This document shows, in pieces, positions 10,736-21,656 of a stretch of DNA of 64,000 nt. This DNA comes from Gonapodya prolifera JEL478 (lineage: Eukaryota > Monoblepharomycota > Monoblepharidomycetes > Monoblepharidales > Gonapodyaceae), in contig KQ965795.1 in the NCBI GenBank assembly GCA_001574975.1, forward strand, positions 186,001-250,000, written 5' to 3'. The translations under genes were made by a program, and so were the position numbers. The notes beneath the pieces are model-generated. The model searched no databases. It was not told the DNA's origin and saw nothing but the letters and a program-made list of their open reading frames with translations. How positions within the stretch are numbered: position 1 is the stretch's first letter; every line of letters starts with the position of its first letter.

Positions 10736-12112
10736 TCATGGGCCAATCCACCGCACACGAAACCCATACTCTCTGCCCGTCTGGTCAACCATATCCGCAA
10801 ACTCCTTGGGCTTTGGTGGTTTCCCATAGTATGGCACGTCGCCCCATGCCAAACCTTTCAAGTGCACGGTCCTGAGGGACCCGCATTTCGCGAAGAAGTC
10901 CACCCACCACGACACGCAATACTCTCCGTGTGATACGGAGTAGGTCATGTGTTTGTTCGCCGGTGCTGGAATGGCGACACATTCCAGGTGAGATAGGTTT
11001 GGTAGCAGCCGAGCGATACGAGGTCCAGCGAGGGCGAGGGGCTCACGATGAACTTTGAATGAAATGGTTGGGGAGAGGAAGACAATGCGGAGAGATTTCA
11101 CAAACGGTAGGTGGTGTTGTACTAGCTGTTCTAGTTGTGCTTGCTGAGCCGGAAATGTCGCATTTGGATAAAGAAACATCCTCCCGTCTACGTCAAGATG
11201 CACCAGCGTCCGGAACGTTTCAGATATGATATAGCACCACATGGGCGGTGCCGAAATCGTGGCTGGAGCCAGTGCAATCCCATTAGGACTCCACACTGGA
11301 CGTGTCCATCCGAGAGGTATCTCATCGCAAACTGTTAGTGAGTGTATCGACGCCCCGTAGTGCTCCAGAAACTTTCGCAGAATGTCGAACTGGTCCAACA
11401 GTTCGCCCAACTGGGAGTGTGTTTTTACTTTGAGTGAATGGAGGCGCTGCAGTAATGGTTTCGGAGGAACGCGCAACAGGCTTTCCAAATGCCTTGACGT
11501 GTGTACGTCAAGTGTGAGCGAGAGGGCGCTCAAGTGTGATAAAGGCTCCTGCAGCTGGGGTAAAACCATCCGGAACAGCTCCACGCCCGCTCCAACTTCC
11601 CACTCGGAAGGATCATCGAGCCCCGGCCAGCCGCTATGAAGCAGTGCTACCAGACGGTCCCGGGCGTGGCTATCAGGAAGGCTCTTGTGGTGGAACATGT
11701 TGAATTTTGCGCGGAACGTCCCGATCCCCACCACCGAGAATCGACGAACTCCGCCACGTCTAGCAGGCGGTATATAGGCCCGGGCCACTTTTGTCTCGCA
11801 CCACTCTGCGGATAAGTCGAGAAGGTCAAGTGGTTTCAGATCAATGGTTGCTCGAGCCCCGGCAAGTTTTCCCTGGACCACTTCGAACCGGTCCAGCCAT
11901 GTGAATCGAATATCCGTCAGAGTATCGAGTGCCGCCGTGACTGTAAGGTCGATGGCGAGCCATGGCTTTCCCGCGGGGGACCCCAGTCCCGCGGCGAGTG
12001 CCCGGAAGTGCCGACAGACTTTCGCGAGGACGGTGAAGACGTGGAGAGGGGAAAGCTGCAAAGCAATCAACGAGAATATCTCGAACGGAATCGAATTCGC
12101 CCCGAATTGCAT
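10736..12112 (-). CDS. F-box-like protein, intronless
   Basis: A single open frame of about 458 residues from the ATG at 12112; an in-frame ATG at 12178 would add 22 residues. The N-terminus (NSIPFEIFSLIALQLSPLHV, then VFTVLAKVCRHFRALA) matches the F-box pattern of IPxEI.xxI.xxL with a following helix. The rest is leucine-rich with repeated segments such as LSHLSALSLTLDVHTSRHLE, LVHLDVDGRMF and GSLRTVHLKGLAWGDV, suggesting irregular LRRs. F-box proteins link substrates to SCF ubiquitin ligases through Skp1. It is head-to-head with the ankyrin pseudogene, about 100 bases apart. Related but damaged F-box genes occur at 42.7-46 kb and 56.8-58.2 kb. Confidence 0.7.
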   Translation of the reverse strand: MQFGANSIPFEIFSLIALQLSPLHVFTVLAKVCRHFRALAAGLGSPAGKPWLAIDLTVTAALDTLTDIRFTWLDRFEVVQGKLAGARATIDLKPLDLLDLSAEWCETKVARAYIPPARRGGVRRFSVVGIGTFRAKFNMFHHKSLPDSHARDRLVALLHSGWPGLDDPSEWEVGAGVELFRMVLPQLQEPLSHLSALSLTLDVHTSRHLESLLRVPPKPLLQRLHSLKVKTHSQLGELLDQFDILRKFLEHYGASIHSLTVCDEIPLGWTRPVWSPNGIALAPATISAPPMWCYIISETFRTLVHLDVDGRMFLYPNATFPAQQAQLEQLVQHHLPFVKSLRIVFLSPTISFKVHREPLALAGPRIARLLPNLSHLECVAIPAPANKHMTYSVSHGEYCVSWWVDFFAKCGSLRTVHLKGLAWGDVPYYGKPPKPKEFADMVDQTGREYGFRVRWIGP

Positions 12113-12212
12113 TGCTATTTCGTTAGAGTCCAGCACCGACCACGGCCAAATCCATGGTCGCTTGTTCCACAGCAGCACTCAAGGAACACTGGTCGCGGTC
12201 CTTCCCCTGGCG

Positions 12213-13990
12213 ATGTTGGGTGACGCTGTGGCTATCCCTCGCAGGAATGAGCGCAATAAGCTCTCGAGACTCTCCCATGCCATTCTCCTCGAAATGTGCC
12301 GGTACTGGATCGAATTTCCCCTTGGACTCCCAACTGGAGCTCTTTGCAGAGATCTCTACACCGTTCTGGGATACCCGTTGATGGTTGCCACCCGTGCGAT
12401 CAACTATCAGCGCCAGCTGTCGGGACCTCACTCTGAATATGATCAATTAGTGTTTCTCGCGACTCGAAGTGAATTAGCTCGAGCTATCGTCGCTCCGAAC
12501 GCAGTTCAATCCCATTCAAAGCTGCTGCAGATTCCAGAGGTCGAACATAAAGAACTTTTTCAATGGTCTTCGTTTTCCGATTCTAAAGAAACACCCGAGG
12601 TGATAAAACGGATTTTTTCCTGTGATGCGGGAGAGCTGTTAGGCTTTCTGATGGACAACGACTTGATCTCTAGCTCGTTTAACATTGTTGAACGGAAAGA
12701 GACGTGGGAGACTTGGGATAAGTCCGCAGACATCAAGCGAACCACCTTTGAGAGGACACATCCGATTCTCGCAGCTATCAAACAAAGTGCAGCCTCAATT
12801 GTCAACGCACTATTCGATAGAGGGGTGAAAGTACCGAGATTTGATCCACAGCATTCTTGACCATTGCAGAGATTTATGGAGATTTCGGCATTGTCAGGGC
12901 AGTTATTGAACGTGGAGACCATCAATTCACAGTGGAAGATCTCTCGTCTGCTTTGGTGTTTCCATGCAAATCTGCGGATTACGCGCCTAGCAGAATCAGG
13001 ACCATTGAGTACCTTCTGGATAAAGGAGCAAATATCACGGTCAGCTGAGGTGGCCGCCGAATGTCCACCATTATGAGAAAACAACCCTGATGGTGACTTG
13101 GTCCGAGCAAACGATGGCCCTGCTCCTTCAGCGTGGGGCTGATACTGAGGCGCTCAATTTTTCACATGGAACCTCCTTGCACATCGCGATGGATAAATGC
13201 TTTGCAGGGAGGGACCGGGAGGCAACAGCCCTCCTAAAGCAACTTCTTAATGCAGGTGCCAATGTGAATGCTCGAGACCTGAATGGAAAAACTCCCCTTC
13301 ACCGACTTGTTGTTGAGTTTGCCACGAATATTCGTCCTGATTATGGAACAAATATGCAATCTGACATCGTGTCACTACTGATAGAGTATGGTGCTAATGT
13401 CAACTCGCAGGATTCAAAAGGACAGACACCATTTGCACTATGCAGTTGGATGTCGTCGTCCACCAATTATCGCGGTTCTGAAACTTTTGACAATACCTCT
13501 GGAGAAGAGTGGTGATCCAAATGTGGCGGATGCGGCGAACGCAACGCAACGCCTGTGTATTTGGCGTGCTCAACTTCTGAATACACTGAAGTGGACGAAT
13601 GGGATGCAGTCAGACTGGAAGTGCTTAATCTCCTTGTGGACCATCGTGGGCATATGAACGCGGTCGCGCCAGAGTTACCGGTGCCACTAGTAGCCGCGGC
13701 ACTTGGTCTCAAAGTTGACATTGTCAGATACTTGTTGGATTGTGGGACTTCAGTGAACGCAGTGGATCCTTGTTTTGGAAAGACAGCGCTTTCACAGCTG
13801 CTGCAAAGCCCATCATATACGCATCATTAAAAATTCGTTAACGCCATCGTCGAAATGCTCTTGGATAAGGGAGCAGTTCCAACGCTGGAGCAGTTCCAAC
13901 GCTGGAGCAGTTCCAACGCTGGAGCACTTTATGAAGCGCAAGGTCGTTGGGCTGGAAGGACGACTTAAACGCACGTTGCGATGTGTCATG
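12213..13990 (+). pseudogene. Ankyrin-repeat gene broken by several frameshifts
   Basis: An N-terminal segment (12213-12860) is followed by at least six ankyrin-like repeats. They include YGDFGIVRAVIERG, RTIEYLLDKGANI, LLLQRGADTEALNFSHGTSL, LLNAGANVNARDLNGKTPLH, LLIEYGANVNSQDSKGQTP, LNLLVDHRGHMNAV and VRYLLDCGTSVNAVDP. To follow these repeats the frame must change near 12855, 13050, 13430, 13545 (beside a small CGCAA duplication) and 13830. The gaps are too small for introns. The repeat protein would have been an intracellular binding scaffold. Assembly errors are possible, but neighbouring genes are intact, so a decayed gene is more likely. Confidence 0.7.
13873..13923. repeat. 17-bp tandem repeat, three copies
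   Basis: The unit gcagttccaacgctgga is repeated three times without mismatch near the end of the ankyrin pseudogene. The unit length is not a multiple of three, so each unit is read in a different frame. It probably arose by slippage after the gene stopped being constrained. Confidence 0.9.
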
Positions 13991-14285
13991 CTGCGAGAGT
14001 GGTGGTCAAGTCATTTCGGTCGGAATCAGGACGGTTCAAATGAATGTGGAGATACCGTGATATGGAGGAGGTCTGAACTATTCATTGGCCGTTTCTCGGT
14101 GCTCTATGGGCTAATTTGCAGTAGCAAAAGTTCATTTTTAAGTTGTTTATAATTTTTTGTATGTATGAATCTATTATTAGAGGCGGTGTGCTGATTTCAT
14201 TGAAGAAATCCAAGATGAAGACGCGACAAAAAGTCTTCATTGGTTGCAACGATGGGGTTCCAAAATAACCCCACCACACCTCCAA

Positions 14286-16089
14286 ATGACCTCCCCCTCT
14301 CTCTCCTCCCTCCCCCCCACCCTCTCCACCCTCCTCGATGCCTGCGTCCCCGCCCTGTGCGCCCGTATCGCTCGCGCATCTCTCCACGACTCCCGCGTGC
14401 TTCTGCTGCCGAAACATAAGCATCGCCTCTCCGCACACTCATCCCGCCGCCTCGTCTCCTCGCACACCGCACAGCGCTCCTCTCGCGTTCTTTTCTCCTT
14501 CCCGCCGCTGCCATCGGACAACGGGGCCGACTCGCCCGGTCCCTTGAGCGAACGAACTGCCATCGCACCGATCCCCACGCGGCTCTTCTCCACCTCCGCG
14601 CCCGAGACGTCATCGCCCTCACTTTCGGAGCCGCATCCGCCTCCAGGGAAACCCGCCACAGGGTCTCCCCACGGCGGGGCGGGGACGGGTATATTCAACT
14701 TTTTTGATAACATATCACACCTGCCCAAAGTCGCAAAGACGTACCGTATGGCTATCGGCGTCGCGGGACATCCCAAGACAGTGTTTTCGGGGAAGAAGAG
14801 GAAGGGCGCTGCCCAGAGTGAAGAAGCGGCACCGGTGTCATCAATGGAGGCGGAATACCTGTCTGTGGGAGTTGGGGAAGACGCTTACTTTAAGCGAGAG
14901 GACGCCGTTGGTGTTGCGGACGGTGAGTGTTTCCCGCCTCCCCTCCGTCGCCTCCACTTCTCACTCCGTGTCGGCATATTCAACCGCGAACAATCACACC
15001 TACGACAGGCGTAGGAGGGTGGGGCCGGGTTCAAGGCTCCAATGCGGCCATGTACAGCCGCAAGCTGATGCACTACGCCGCTGTCGAGATCGGGCGGTAC
15101 GACGAGATCCACGACCAGCACGATATGGACGCGTTCAAGGCCGTCGACCCCAAGGAGGTGCTCAAGCGGGCCTATGACGATTTGAATGGGGATAAGGAGA
15201 AGGAGGTGCGTGTAGGCGCAGGTGGTGTAGGGTGGAGATGGGTGAGGGTGGGACTGACATGTTCCGTCCCGTGCCCGGACAGAATATCCTCGGTTCCACG
15301 ACGGCGCTCATCGCACTTCTCCGAACTGACCGGCTTCGGATAGCGAATCTCGGCGACTGCGGGCTCATCGTGTTGCGGGACCAAGATATCTACTTCCGCA
15401 CCGAGGAGCAACAACATTCCTTCAACTTCCCGTACCAGCTCGGTACAGGGTCTCGCGACGTCCCGGACGATGCGGAAAAGTGCGACATTGACGTGCAGGA
15501 AGGTGACATTGTGGTGGTTGGGTCGGACGGTTCGGAACCCCGATTTGAAGCATCACCCAAGCAAGAACCTAACAGTCTAACACAGGCCTCTTCGACAACC
15601 TCTTCGACGACGACATCGTCGAAATTGTCCGCTCATGTACGGACGACATCGGGATCCGCGCCGTGGACGCCGACCCGCAGGAGATCGCGGACGCGCTCGT
15701 GGAGCGCACTCGGCAAATCCAGGAGGACCCATGTGAGGCGGAAGGATCCATGGCGAGGCGGCGTCGGTATTCCCGCGGCCGCTTGGGGGTGTTGCAGGGC
15801 TAACGTTGACCCGATTTTCGCCCTCCCATGAACGGTCTCCTGCATGTCCAACAACCAACGGCCCGTTCCGGATCTTTCCCACCCTCTAGCATCCGTTACG
15901 ACGCCGTTTCAGGTCAAGGCGGTGGACGAAGGGTTGTATCATGAGGGAGGCAAGCAGGATGATACGACGTGAGTGACCGGCTCGCTGGCGTTCGCATTTG
16001 ATGGCGTTTTGACCACGTGATGGGACGCGCAATGTAGCTGTGTTGTCGGAATCGTGAAACTCGATCAAGACTCCCCGGACCGGCGATAA
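14286..16089 (+). CDS. Ptc7-type protein phosphatase 2C
   Basis: Six exons (14286-14922, 15009-15205, 15283-15529, 15586-15732, 15890-15968, 16038-16089) all join in phase. PP2C motifs in order: REDAVGVADGVGGWG (metal-binding DG), GSTTALIALL, RIANLGDCGLIVLR, GDIVVVGSDGLFDNLFDDDI, TPFQVKAVDEGLYHEGGKQD, and DTTCVVGIVK at the end. The split DGVGGW and the SDG/LFDN junction match the Ptc7/azr1 subfamily of Mn/Mg-dependent Ser/Thr phosphatases, several of which act in mitochondria. The Ser/Arg-rich, acid-poor N-terminus (CARIARASLHDSRVLLLPKH) would fit a mitochondrial presequence or a leader. The gene looks complete. An upstream in-frame ATG at about 14244 is less likely. Confidence 0.92.
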
Positions 16090-16646
16090 CGTCAAGTGAT
16101 AGCTTGGTCGACGGACAATCCTGGCTGCACCTATCTCGCTGTTACCGGGCCACGTGTCTTATGTGCATTCAGAGTGCTCTCTGAGAGTGCACATCTGTTG
16201 GCTGGAGTCTCCACTTCCTCTCAGAATGAACATTATGTATATAGAGTTTTCGTGGTTACGCTTCACAGGTTGTAAGTAGTTTCGGACCATGTCAGTACTA
16301 TACAGAATCGATGTCATAACAATAGCCTGCTCTCGTTCGGTGCCGGCCTGATCCACATGAAATAGGTACATATCTGCGACGGGAAGAATTTGTTGGTGCG
16401 TCGGGAATTTTGCCGGCGCTTGTGGCAGCGTCGAAACCATAAATCATTTCTCCAGCACTCGCCAGGATTCGGAGGCTGTCAAGTGTGGGAGTCTGACCAT
16501 TTAGCTTCCGGTAGTGCACATCTTCGTCTCCTCCACCCTCCAGACGGCCGGACCTCGAACGACGGATACCCTTTTCGCTTGACAAACTGACCTTGAACAC
16601 CCGCGGACACCCAATTCCCCTCCGCAAACGTCTCTCACCAAACTAA
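16090..16646. other. Intergenic region between PP2C and ankyrin-like gene
   Basis: A minus-strand open frame at 16298-16627 has no recognisable domain, and I do not trust it. The plus strand before 16647 has a pyrimidine-rich stretch suited to a promoter. Nothing else was seen. Confidence 0.4.
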
Positions 16647-17444
16647 ATGTCCACACCTCTGGACGCTCAACTCATCGATGCGGTGGAAGCAGGGAGCGAG
16701 GCCGATGTCAAACGGCTGATTGAGGCGGGGGCGAGTCCGGATGCGCACAAGAGAGTGACACTAAGGGCAAAGGTTCAAAAGGAAGGGATCTTTGGGGATG
16801 TTGGTGGCTTTGAGTGGAAGGAGGACAGTATCGAGTGCGAGAGTGCCTTTGTGCTTGCGGTGTTGCACGCAAGAGTTGGGGTGGTCAGGGTGTTGCTCGA
16901 GAACGGAGCGACAGTCGATGGCAAAGTGGAATGGAAGTTTAGTAACTTCTTCGGCAGCCGGCACTGGACGAGTGATGAATGGCAGCACCAGAGATGGGCG
17001 TACACGTACAGTTTCCCTTCTGTCCTGGCGCTCGCGATTGGTCGAGGTGGAACGTTTGCAAGCTGGGATGGATCCACTTACGAAGTTCCAACCAGCGACG
17101 GAAAACTTTCAATCACCCTTGAAGGCTGCGCAGTAGCTCTCAACCATCCGGAAAAGTGGAACAAAGTGGGCGTAACTTTCCGTGTTCGTCCCAACCTGGA
17201 CAATGTCCTCCTTCTCCTTAAGCACGGAGCAGGCATTACGAATGCCGAGCTCGAAGCTGCACGCAAGCACGCCAACCAAGACTTCTTGCGCGCTCTGGAG
17301 TCACATAAGCGGAGAAGACTCGAATCATTCCACCTTGCCAAGGCTGCTATCGCCACGAACATCCAGGAGCTCACCACGCGCGTTACAGGTCTTGAACAGG
17401 AGGTGCTACGTAAGGAAGTCTTGAACCAGGAGATGTCCGCGTGA
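16647..17444 (+). CDS. Short ankyrin-like protein with C-terminal coiled coil
   Basis: A 265-residue frame begins at an ATG. Ankyrin-like pieces are LIDAVEAGSEADVKRLIEAG, LAVLHARVGVVRVLLENGAT and NVLLLLKHGAGITNAELEAA. A helical end (IQELTTRVTGLEQEVLRKEV) could form a coiled coil. The stop at 17444 directly overlaps a GTGAGT, so a last exon may follow: an acceptor near 17474 would continue in frame to about 17838, but that tail looks unlike a conserved protein. It was probably a binding scaffold. It is separate from the broken ankyrin gene at 12-14 kb. Confidence 0.65.
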   Translation: MSTPLDAQLIDAVEAGSEADVKRLIEAGASPDAHKRVTLRAKVQKEGIFGDVGGFEWKEDSIECESAFVLAVLHARVGVVRVLLENGATVDGKVEWKFSNFFGSRHWTSDEWQHQRWAYTYSFPSVLALAIGRGGTFASWDGSTYEVPTSDGKLSITLEGCAVALNHPEKWNKVGVTFRVRPNLDNVLLLLKHGAGITNAELEAARKHANQDFLRALESHKRRRLESFHLAKAAIATNIQELTTRVTGLEQEVLRKEVLNQEMSA

Positions 17445-17996
17445 GTCGACATCGTTTTGAGCGTAACTTGGCAGGACTCAAGCACTCACAAACTCATTTT
17501 GGTCTGCAATGGCATCTATTAACTTTGGTAGCGAACGGTACCTACCTTCGCACTCGCGATATCGCCATGTCAGAGCGCTTTGTGTCGCTTCAGCACCGGA
17601 AATTGGCATTGAGGGGGGTGAATGGTGGTCTCGCCGTATGATGCACCCACGTCATGATTGTTGTAATTTGTCGAAAGGATCTGGGCTGTGTATATGGAGC
17701 CGGCTCAATTTATACCATGTCGCTCGGCGATTCGCTTGTGGGCTTCGACGATTTTGGTGCCCAAGAGGTGGTGTGGCCTGGAGAGTTCCGTCTTATCCCG
17801 GAAGGGCACGTTTGACAGTGGTTTCTAAGACGAGCTGATCGATTTTGCAACGTTTTGATATTGTTATCATTCATTTTACAATGCTCGTTTTCAAAAAACA
17901 ATTCGGCAAAACTTTTGTTGCTGAGGACACTCGCCATGGCATCCCTGGATGGGTATTTAGCAAGACCTTCAGCCAAGCACTGCATTCGACTCAACG
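17445..17996. other. Intergenic region upstream of PARG gene
   Basis: May contain a last exon of the preceding ankyrin-like gene, as noted there. Otherwise it is AT-richer sequence near 17850-17930, fitting a promoter for the PARG gene. No other feature was seen. Confidence 0.35.
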
Positions 17997-19559
17997 ATGA
18001 CCAATCCGCCCCTAAAATTCGTCCCATCACTTGCCGATCGCGCTCAAAGCTATCGAGCGCACGCCCCCTCCAAGAATTCAGCGTGGGCTGCTGCAGAACT
18101 CCCGCCGACGTCTTTCGACCATTTGAGCGATTTCCTCACGTGGCAGATACACCAGTACCGCGACGGAGTCACGTACCCGCTCCCTAAAACCCCCGAGGAG
18201 TTTCCTGCCCTTCGGCTGGCTGCAAAGGAACTCGAAAAGATGGTGAATTCGCCCAGAGGTTCCACATTGGCGCGGACCTGGCGGGCGAAACAGCAAGATG
18301 GGGAGCCCCAACGGTTCTCGTTCTTGAAGGATCTCCTTCCGTTTATATGGGATGCCGCTCTGGAAGAACGGATTCCGGAAAATCTCGAGGATGGACTCTC
18401 TTTCTTCACGAAGTCACCCGTAGCCGAACTTCAGCTGACGACCGGCCAATCCGGAACCCGGAGTTTCTTAGCCAGGAGTCTCGTCTTCCTCCTTTCGAAT
18501 GCCCTCCTCCTCAACGTGACGGCGTTCCGAAGTGGCCGATTCGGCAACATCGACCTGTACCATCTCTTGGCTGTGGACTATGATGAGATCGGGAAAGAAC
18601 GAACGCTGTGTCTCCTTGCCTACCTCTTTTACGTGTATGCCGGGAACCCGAGCGACCTGGACACCCGCGTCATAACCTTTGAGCGTGTGTCCTACCCTGA
18701 AACCAGCCTCGACGATCCATTCGCGCCACCCGCACCACTCCCCTCGCCATCCACAATCTCTATCTCCGCCGCCTCCATGGAATCCCCGCACGCGGATGCC
18801 TTCTTTGACTTCGCCAACAAGCGAGTGCACATCCACCGGATCATCGCGTCGTGCACGCAAGAGGAGGTCCTGTTCAGCGCGTGCCCCGAAGCATTCGCGT
18901 CCCTCCTTCTCTACGAGACCCTGTCGGACACCGAAGTGGGGCTTATCAGGGGCGTGAGGCGGTTCTGCTCGTACACCGGATACATGGACACCTTCCAGTT
19001 CGTGGACGTGGACCCGGTCGAGCGAAACCCGGAGCCATTCACGATTCTCATCGCCGACGCCTGCTACTCGGAACACTTCTTTCCAAAAATGGTCCGGCGG
19101 GACGTGGCGAAAGCATACCACGTTTTCCGCGCCGCAGCCACCGCCACAGAAAGGCCCGCCAAGTCGTTCGCGACGGGCCACTGGGGGTGCGGTGTGTTTG
19201 GCGGCGACAAGGCGCATAAGTTCCTGCAACAAGTCGTTGCGTTCAGTCGGCTGGTGACCGAAATGGGCGAACAGGGAAAGGACTTGGTGATGCACTACTC
19301 CGTGTTTGGGGACACGAATCTCGTGGGCGCGTTTGTGCGGTGGGTAGAAGAGATGGACAAGAAGGGCGTGACGTGCGCACAGCTCGAGGCGTGGATCGTG
19401 GAGTACGGCACGGGAGAGACGGGCGGGAAGAGGAAGAAGCGTGAAAGCTTTGAGAAGTTTATCGACGTGAAATTGTCGGGTGGTGGGTCTTCAGAAAGTG
19501 CGAGTGCAACACCGGGCGGAATAATTCAAGGCTTGATGAATTCAATAGGTTGGAAATGA
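17997..19559 (+). CDS. PARG-type poly(ADP-ribose) glycohydrolase with altered glycine loop
   Basis: An intronless 520-residue protein. PARG removes poly(ADP-ribose) chains from proteins after DNA damage. The fold is recognisable from PFIWDAALEERIPENLEDGL, VFLLSNALLLN, AVDYDEIGKERTLCLLAYLF, DFANKRV (271-277), TQEEVLFSACPEAFASLLLY (287-306), RFCSYTGYMDTF, and FATGHWGCGVFGGDKAHKFL. The catalytic QEE (288-290) is present. The GGG loop that should lie three residues after DFAN is instead HIH (278-280), with the same spacing to QEE as in the human enzyme. That loop contacts the ADP-ribose diphosphate, so activity is in doubt. The rest of the domain is conserved and the frame is open, which argues against simple decay. 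The C-terminus is a short low-complexity tail. Confidence 0.88.
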   Translation: MTNPPLKFVPSLADRAQSYRAHAPSKNSAWAAAELPPTSFDHLSDFLTWQIHQYRDGVTYPLPKTPEEFPALRLAAKELEKMVNSPRGSTLARTWRAKQQDGEPQRFSFLKDLLPFIWDAALEERIPENLEDGLSFFTKSPVAELQLTTGQSGTRSFLARSLVFLLSNALLLNVTAFRSGRFGNIDLYHLLAVDYDEIGKERTLCLLAYLFYVYAGNPSDLDTRVITFERVSYPETSLDDPFAPPAPLPSPSTISISAASMESPHADAFFDFANKRVHIHRIIASCTQEEVLFSACPEAFASLLLYETLSDTEVGLIRGVRRFCSYTGYMDTFQFVDVDPVERNPEPFTILIADACYSEHFFPKMVRRDVAKAYHVFRAAATATERPAKSFATGHWGCGVFGGDKAHKFLQQVVAFSRLVTEMGEQGKDLVMHYSVFGDTNLVGAFVRWVEEMDKKGVTCAQLEAWIVEYGTGETGGKRKKRESFEKFIDVKLSGGGSSESASATPGGIIQGLMNSIGWK

Positions 19560-19691
19560 TCACTGGCGACGTCACACCCAGTAGCGACGAATCGGTCCAC
19601 ACGGCACACAGAGACTACAGGAAGATTACTTCTATTTTGCTGCACCCCATAATTCTATAAACAACATCAATACAAACCCACCACCCCTACA

Positions 19692-21532
19692 TCACCTCCC
19701 TTCCCCCGTCCCAAAAATATCCACAAACCCGTCCCGTCCCCCTTTCTCACCCACCCACGGCCGTTCCCAATACCCTCCCCTGTAAGTCCACGTCTTCCCA
19801 TCCCCTCCTCCACCCTCGGCGTCCTCTCGAAACCGGTCCGGTTGTTGCTCGAACCACCTCGCCTGTACCTGCGCATCACCGCCCTGCTTACGCCGATCCC
19901 GCTGCAACCCCTCCAACCGCTTCTTCTCCCTCTCAGCGGCGTCAACGTACCCGCGCTCGAGGAGACGCTGGTCGGGGCGGAAGCGGGAGTCGGTGGGTGG
20001 GAGGAGCGGGATGAGGGGGGGTGGGAGGTCTGTGGGGTGGAAAAGGTGAGGTAAGGTGCTAAGGGGGAAGGGGGAAAGGATGTATGGGATTGGGGGGACA
20101 TACCGTTGAGTTCCACTGTAGTCGGCAAAAAGATAGAAGTGAGCGACATTGACTGCGCACCACGAGGACGAAAAGGTCGATTGCGAGCTCACCTGCGAAC
20201 TGAGTAAACCCGTACTGACTGGCGCAGTTCTCCGGCCAAGGCGCGACCTGCCACAGCCGTTCGACCAGACCGCCTGAGTGCGGGTCGATCCGCTCAAGGT
20301 GAGAGTCCCATCGACCTCTTTTTCGGAGATCAAGGACGGGCGATGGTGACGGGGGTCAGGTCATGCTGTTAGTTTAGCGTGGAAATCTTGTAGGAAAATG
20401 GACACGCCAACTCACACAACCTTCCCAACCACGTTCCCCTGCGGATCATACACCGTTCCCTCCACTTCATTGTCCTTCCCCTGCCCCTGCGTCTTACTCT
20501 TACCAAACGGCCACATCCCACTCCCACTCCCAGCCTTGTCCTTGAACTCCACAACGCACCGGTGTCCCGTCATGTGGTTCAGCACCTCGAGCTCGCCCGT
20601 GTGCGAGACGGTCGCGCGGCCGGAGAGGGCCGCGTGGATCGTTGTGGGGACCTGGAAGGGAGTGGGGAGAAACGGGTGTGGTATTAGCTGTGGGTGACGT
20701 GGTGGGAATGGGGAACGTAAGAGGCACTGACCTTGTCGTACGTGTATATCTCACGGCGCGCAAACAGGTTGACGCGGTAGGGGGAGCCGTTGGGTTCGAG
20801 CGTGAGGTCCTTTCCCTGTACATCAAATCGGCAGCTGTTACGCTGAATTTCTCGTTTCGGAAGGCGCCTTCCAAAACTCACCCCAAAATGGCTGACAACA
20901 TGCGACTCGTGCGAGATGGTGTAGTGGTTCGGAGTCAGTGATTCGACGTGGAGGGCCATGACCAAACTTGCCGTCAATTCAAACTGTTCAGACACCCCTG
21001 CTGCACGTCCTCCGCCAAGCCACCCACCAATCAGCACTCACGGATGATGCGACACTTTCTCCGCCACGAACCGAAACCCCTTATCCTCCCTCGTGACCTC
21101 GAACGTCTCACCCAACATCGGATTGAAAGGCTTCCTCCCAACTCTGTGCCGCGCATGAGCGTATCCAGACACCGTCAGGGCCGCCACGAGTGCAATCCTG
21201 TCGACGGGGTCGTTTGCCTTTGCGGCGCGGTCGAGAAGGGGTGCGTATTCGAACTCTTCTGCGAGGGATTGCAGCGCGGAGAGAGGCACGTTGAGCGCGG
21301 CGGGCATCGAGATGCTGAGGTCGCCTGAGAAGGATCCGGTGCGCTGGAGGAGCGAGCCCAGGGAGACGGGGACGGGAGGCGGGGAGGGCGCGGGCAGGCG
21401 TGTGCGGGGCTTGTGGTCGATGTGTGTTTGGAGTGCGGACGGAGTGAGGGGAAGAGCCGAGTAGGGAGGCGGCGGGGCAAAAGCTGCAGACGCGGACGGG
21501 GGAGATGACGGCGGCATTTTGCTGCCCAGCAT
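19692..21532 (-). CDS. Oxysterol-binding-protein-related lipid transfer protein (ORP/OSH)
   Basis: A minus-strand gene of about six exons. A proline-rich N-terminus without a PH domain is followed by the ORD: LNVPLSALQSLAEEFEYAPL, then RKPFNPMLGETFEV, and the family signature EKVSHHP. Then come ALHVESLTPNHYT, GKDLTLEPNGSPYRVNLFAR, NHMTGHRCVVEFKDKAG, RIDPHSGGLVERLWQVAPWP, and finally LPPTDSRFRPDQRLLERG with the Lys/Arg-rich C-terminal helix. These proteins move sterols or phosphoinositides between membranes. The short layout resembles yeast Osh4/Kes1. The segment between QYGFTQFA and LPPTDSR is less conserved than usual, so the exon edges there (near 20080-20200) are approximate. The gene looks complete. 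Confidence 0.88.
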
Positions 21533-21656
21533 CGTGTGTGGAAACGTGGCGACAGTGGTGGATGTGGGTTGGAGTTGGGCCGGAGGTGTTTAGCCGGCGC
21601 CCATTCGACCTGCTCGCAAAAAGCTCAGCGATCTCTCAATTCTTTACTCGTACGAC
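21533..21656. promoter_or_regulatory. Short shared (bidirectional) promoter
   Basis: Only about 124 bases separate the starts of the ORP gene (minus) and the proline-rich gene (plus). Both 5' regions must fit in this gap or overlap the neighbouring gene. No specific site was identified. Confidence 0.45.

Noticed and set aside
16298-16627. 109-codon minus-strand frame before the ankyrin-like gene
   Set aside because: No domain, splice context or conservation hint. It overlaps a likely promoter.
18468-19295. 275-codon minus-strand open frame opposite the PARG gene
   Set aside because: It is a shadow of the PARG coding strand. The plus strand has clear PARG motifs and this frame has none.
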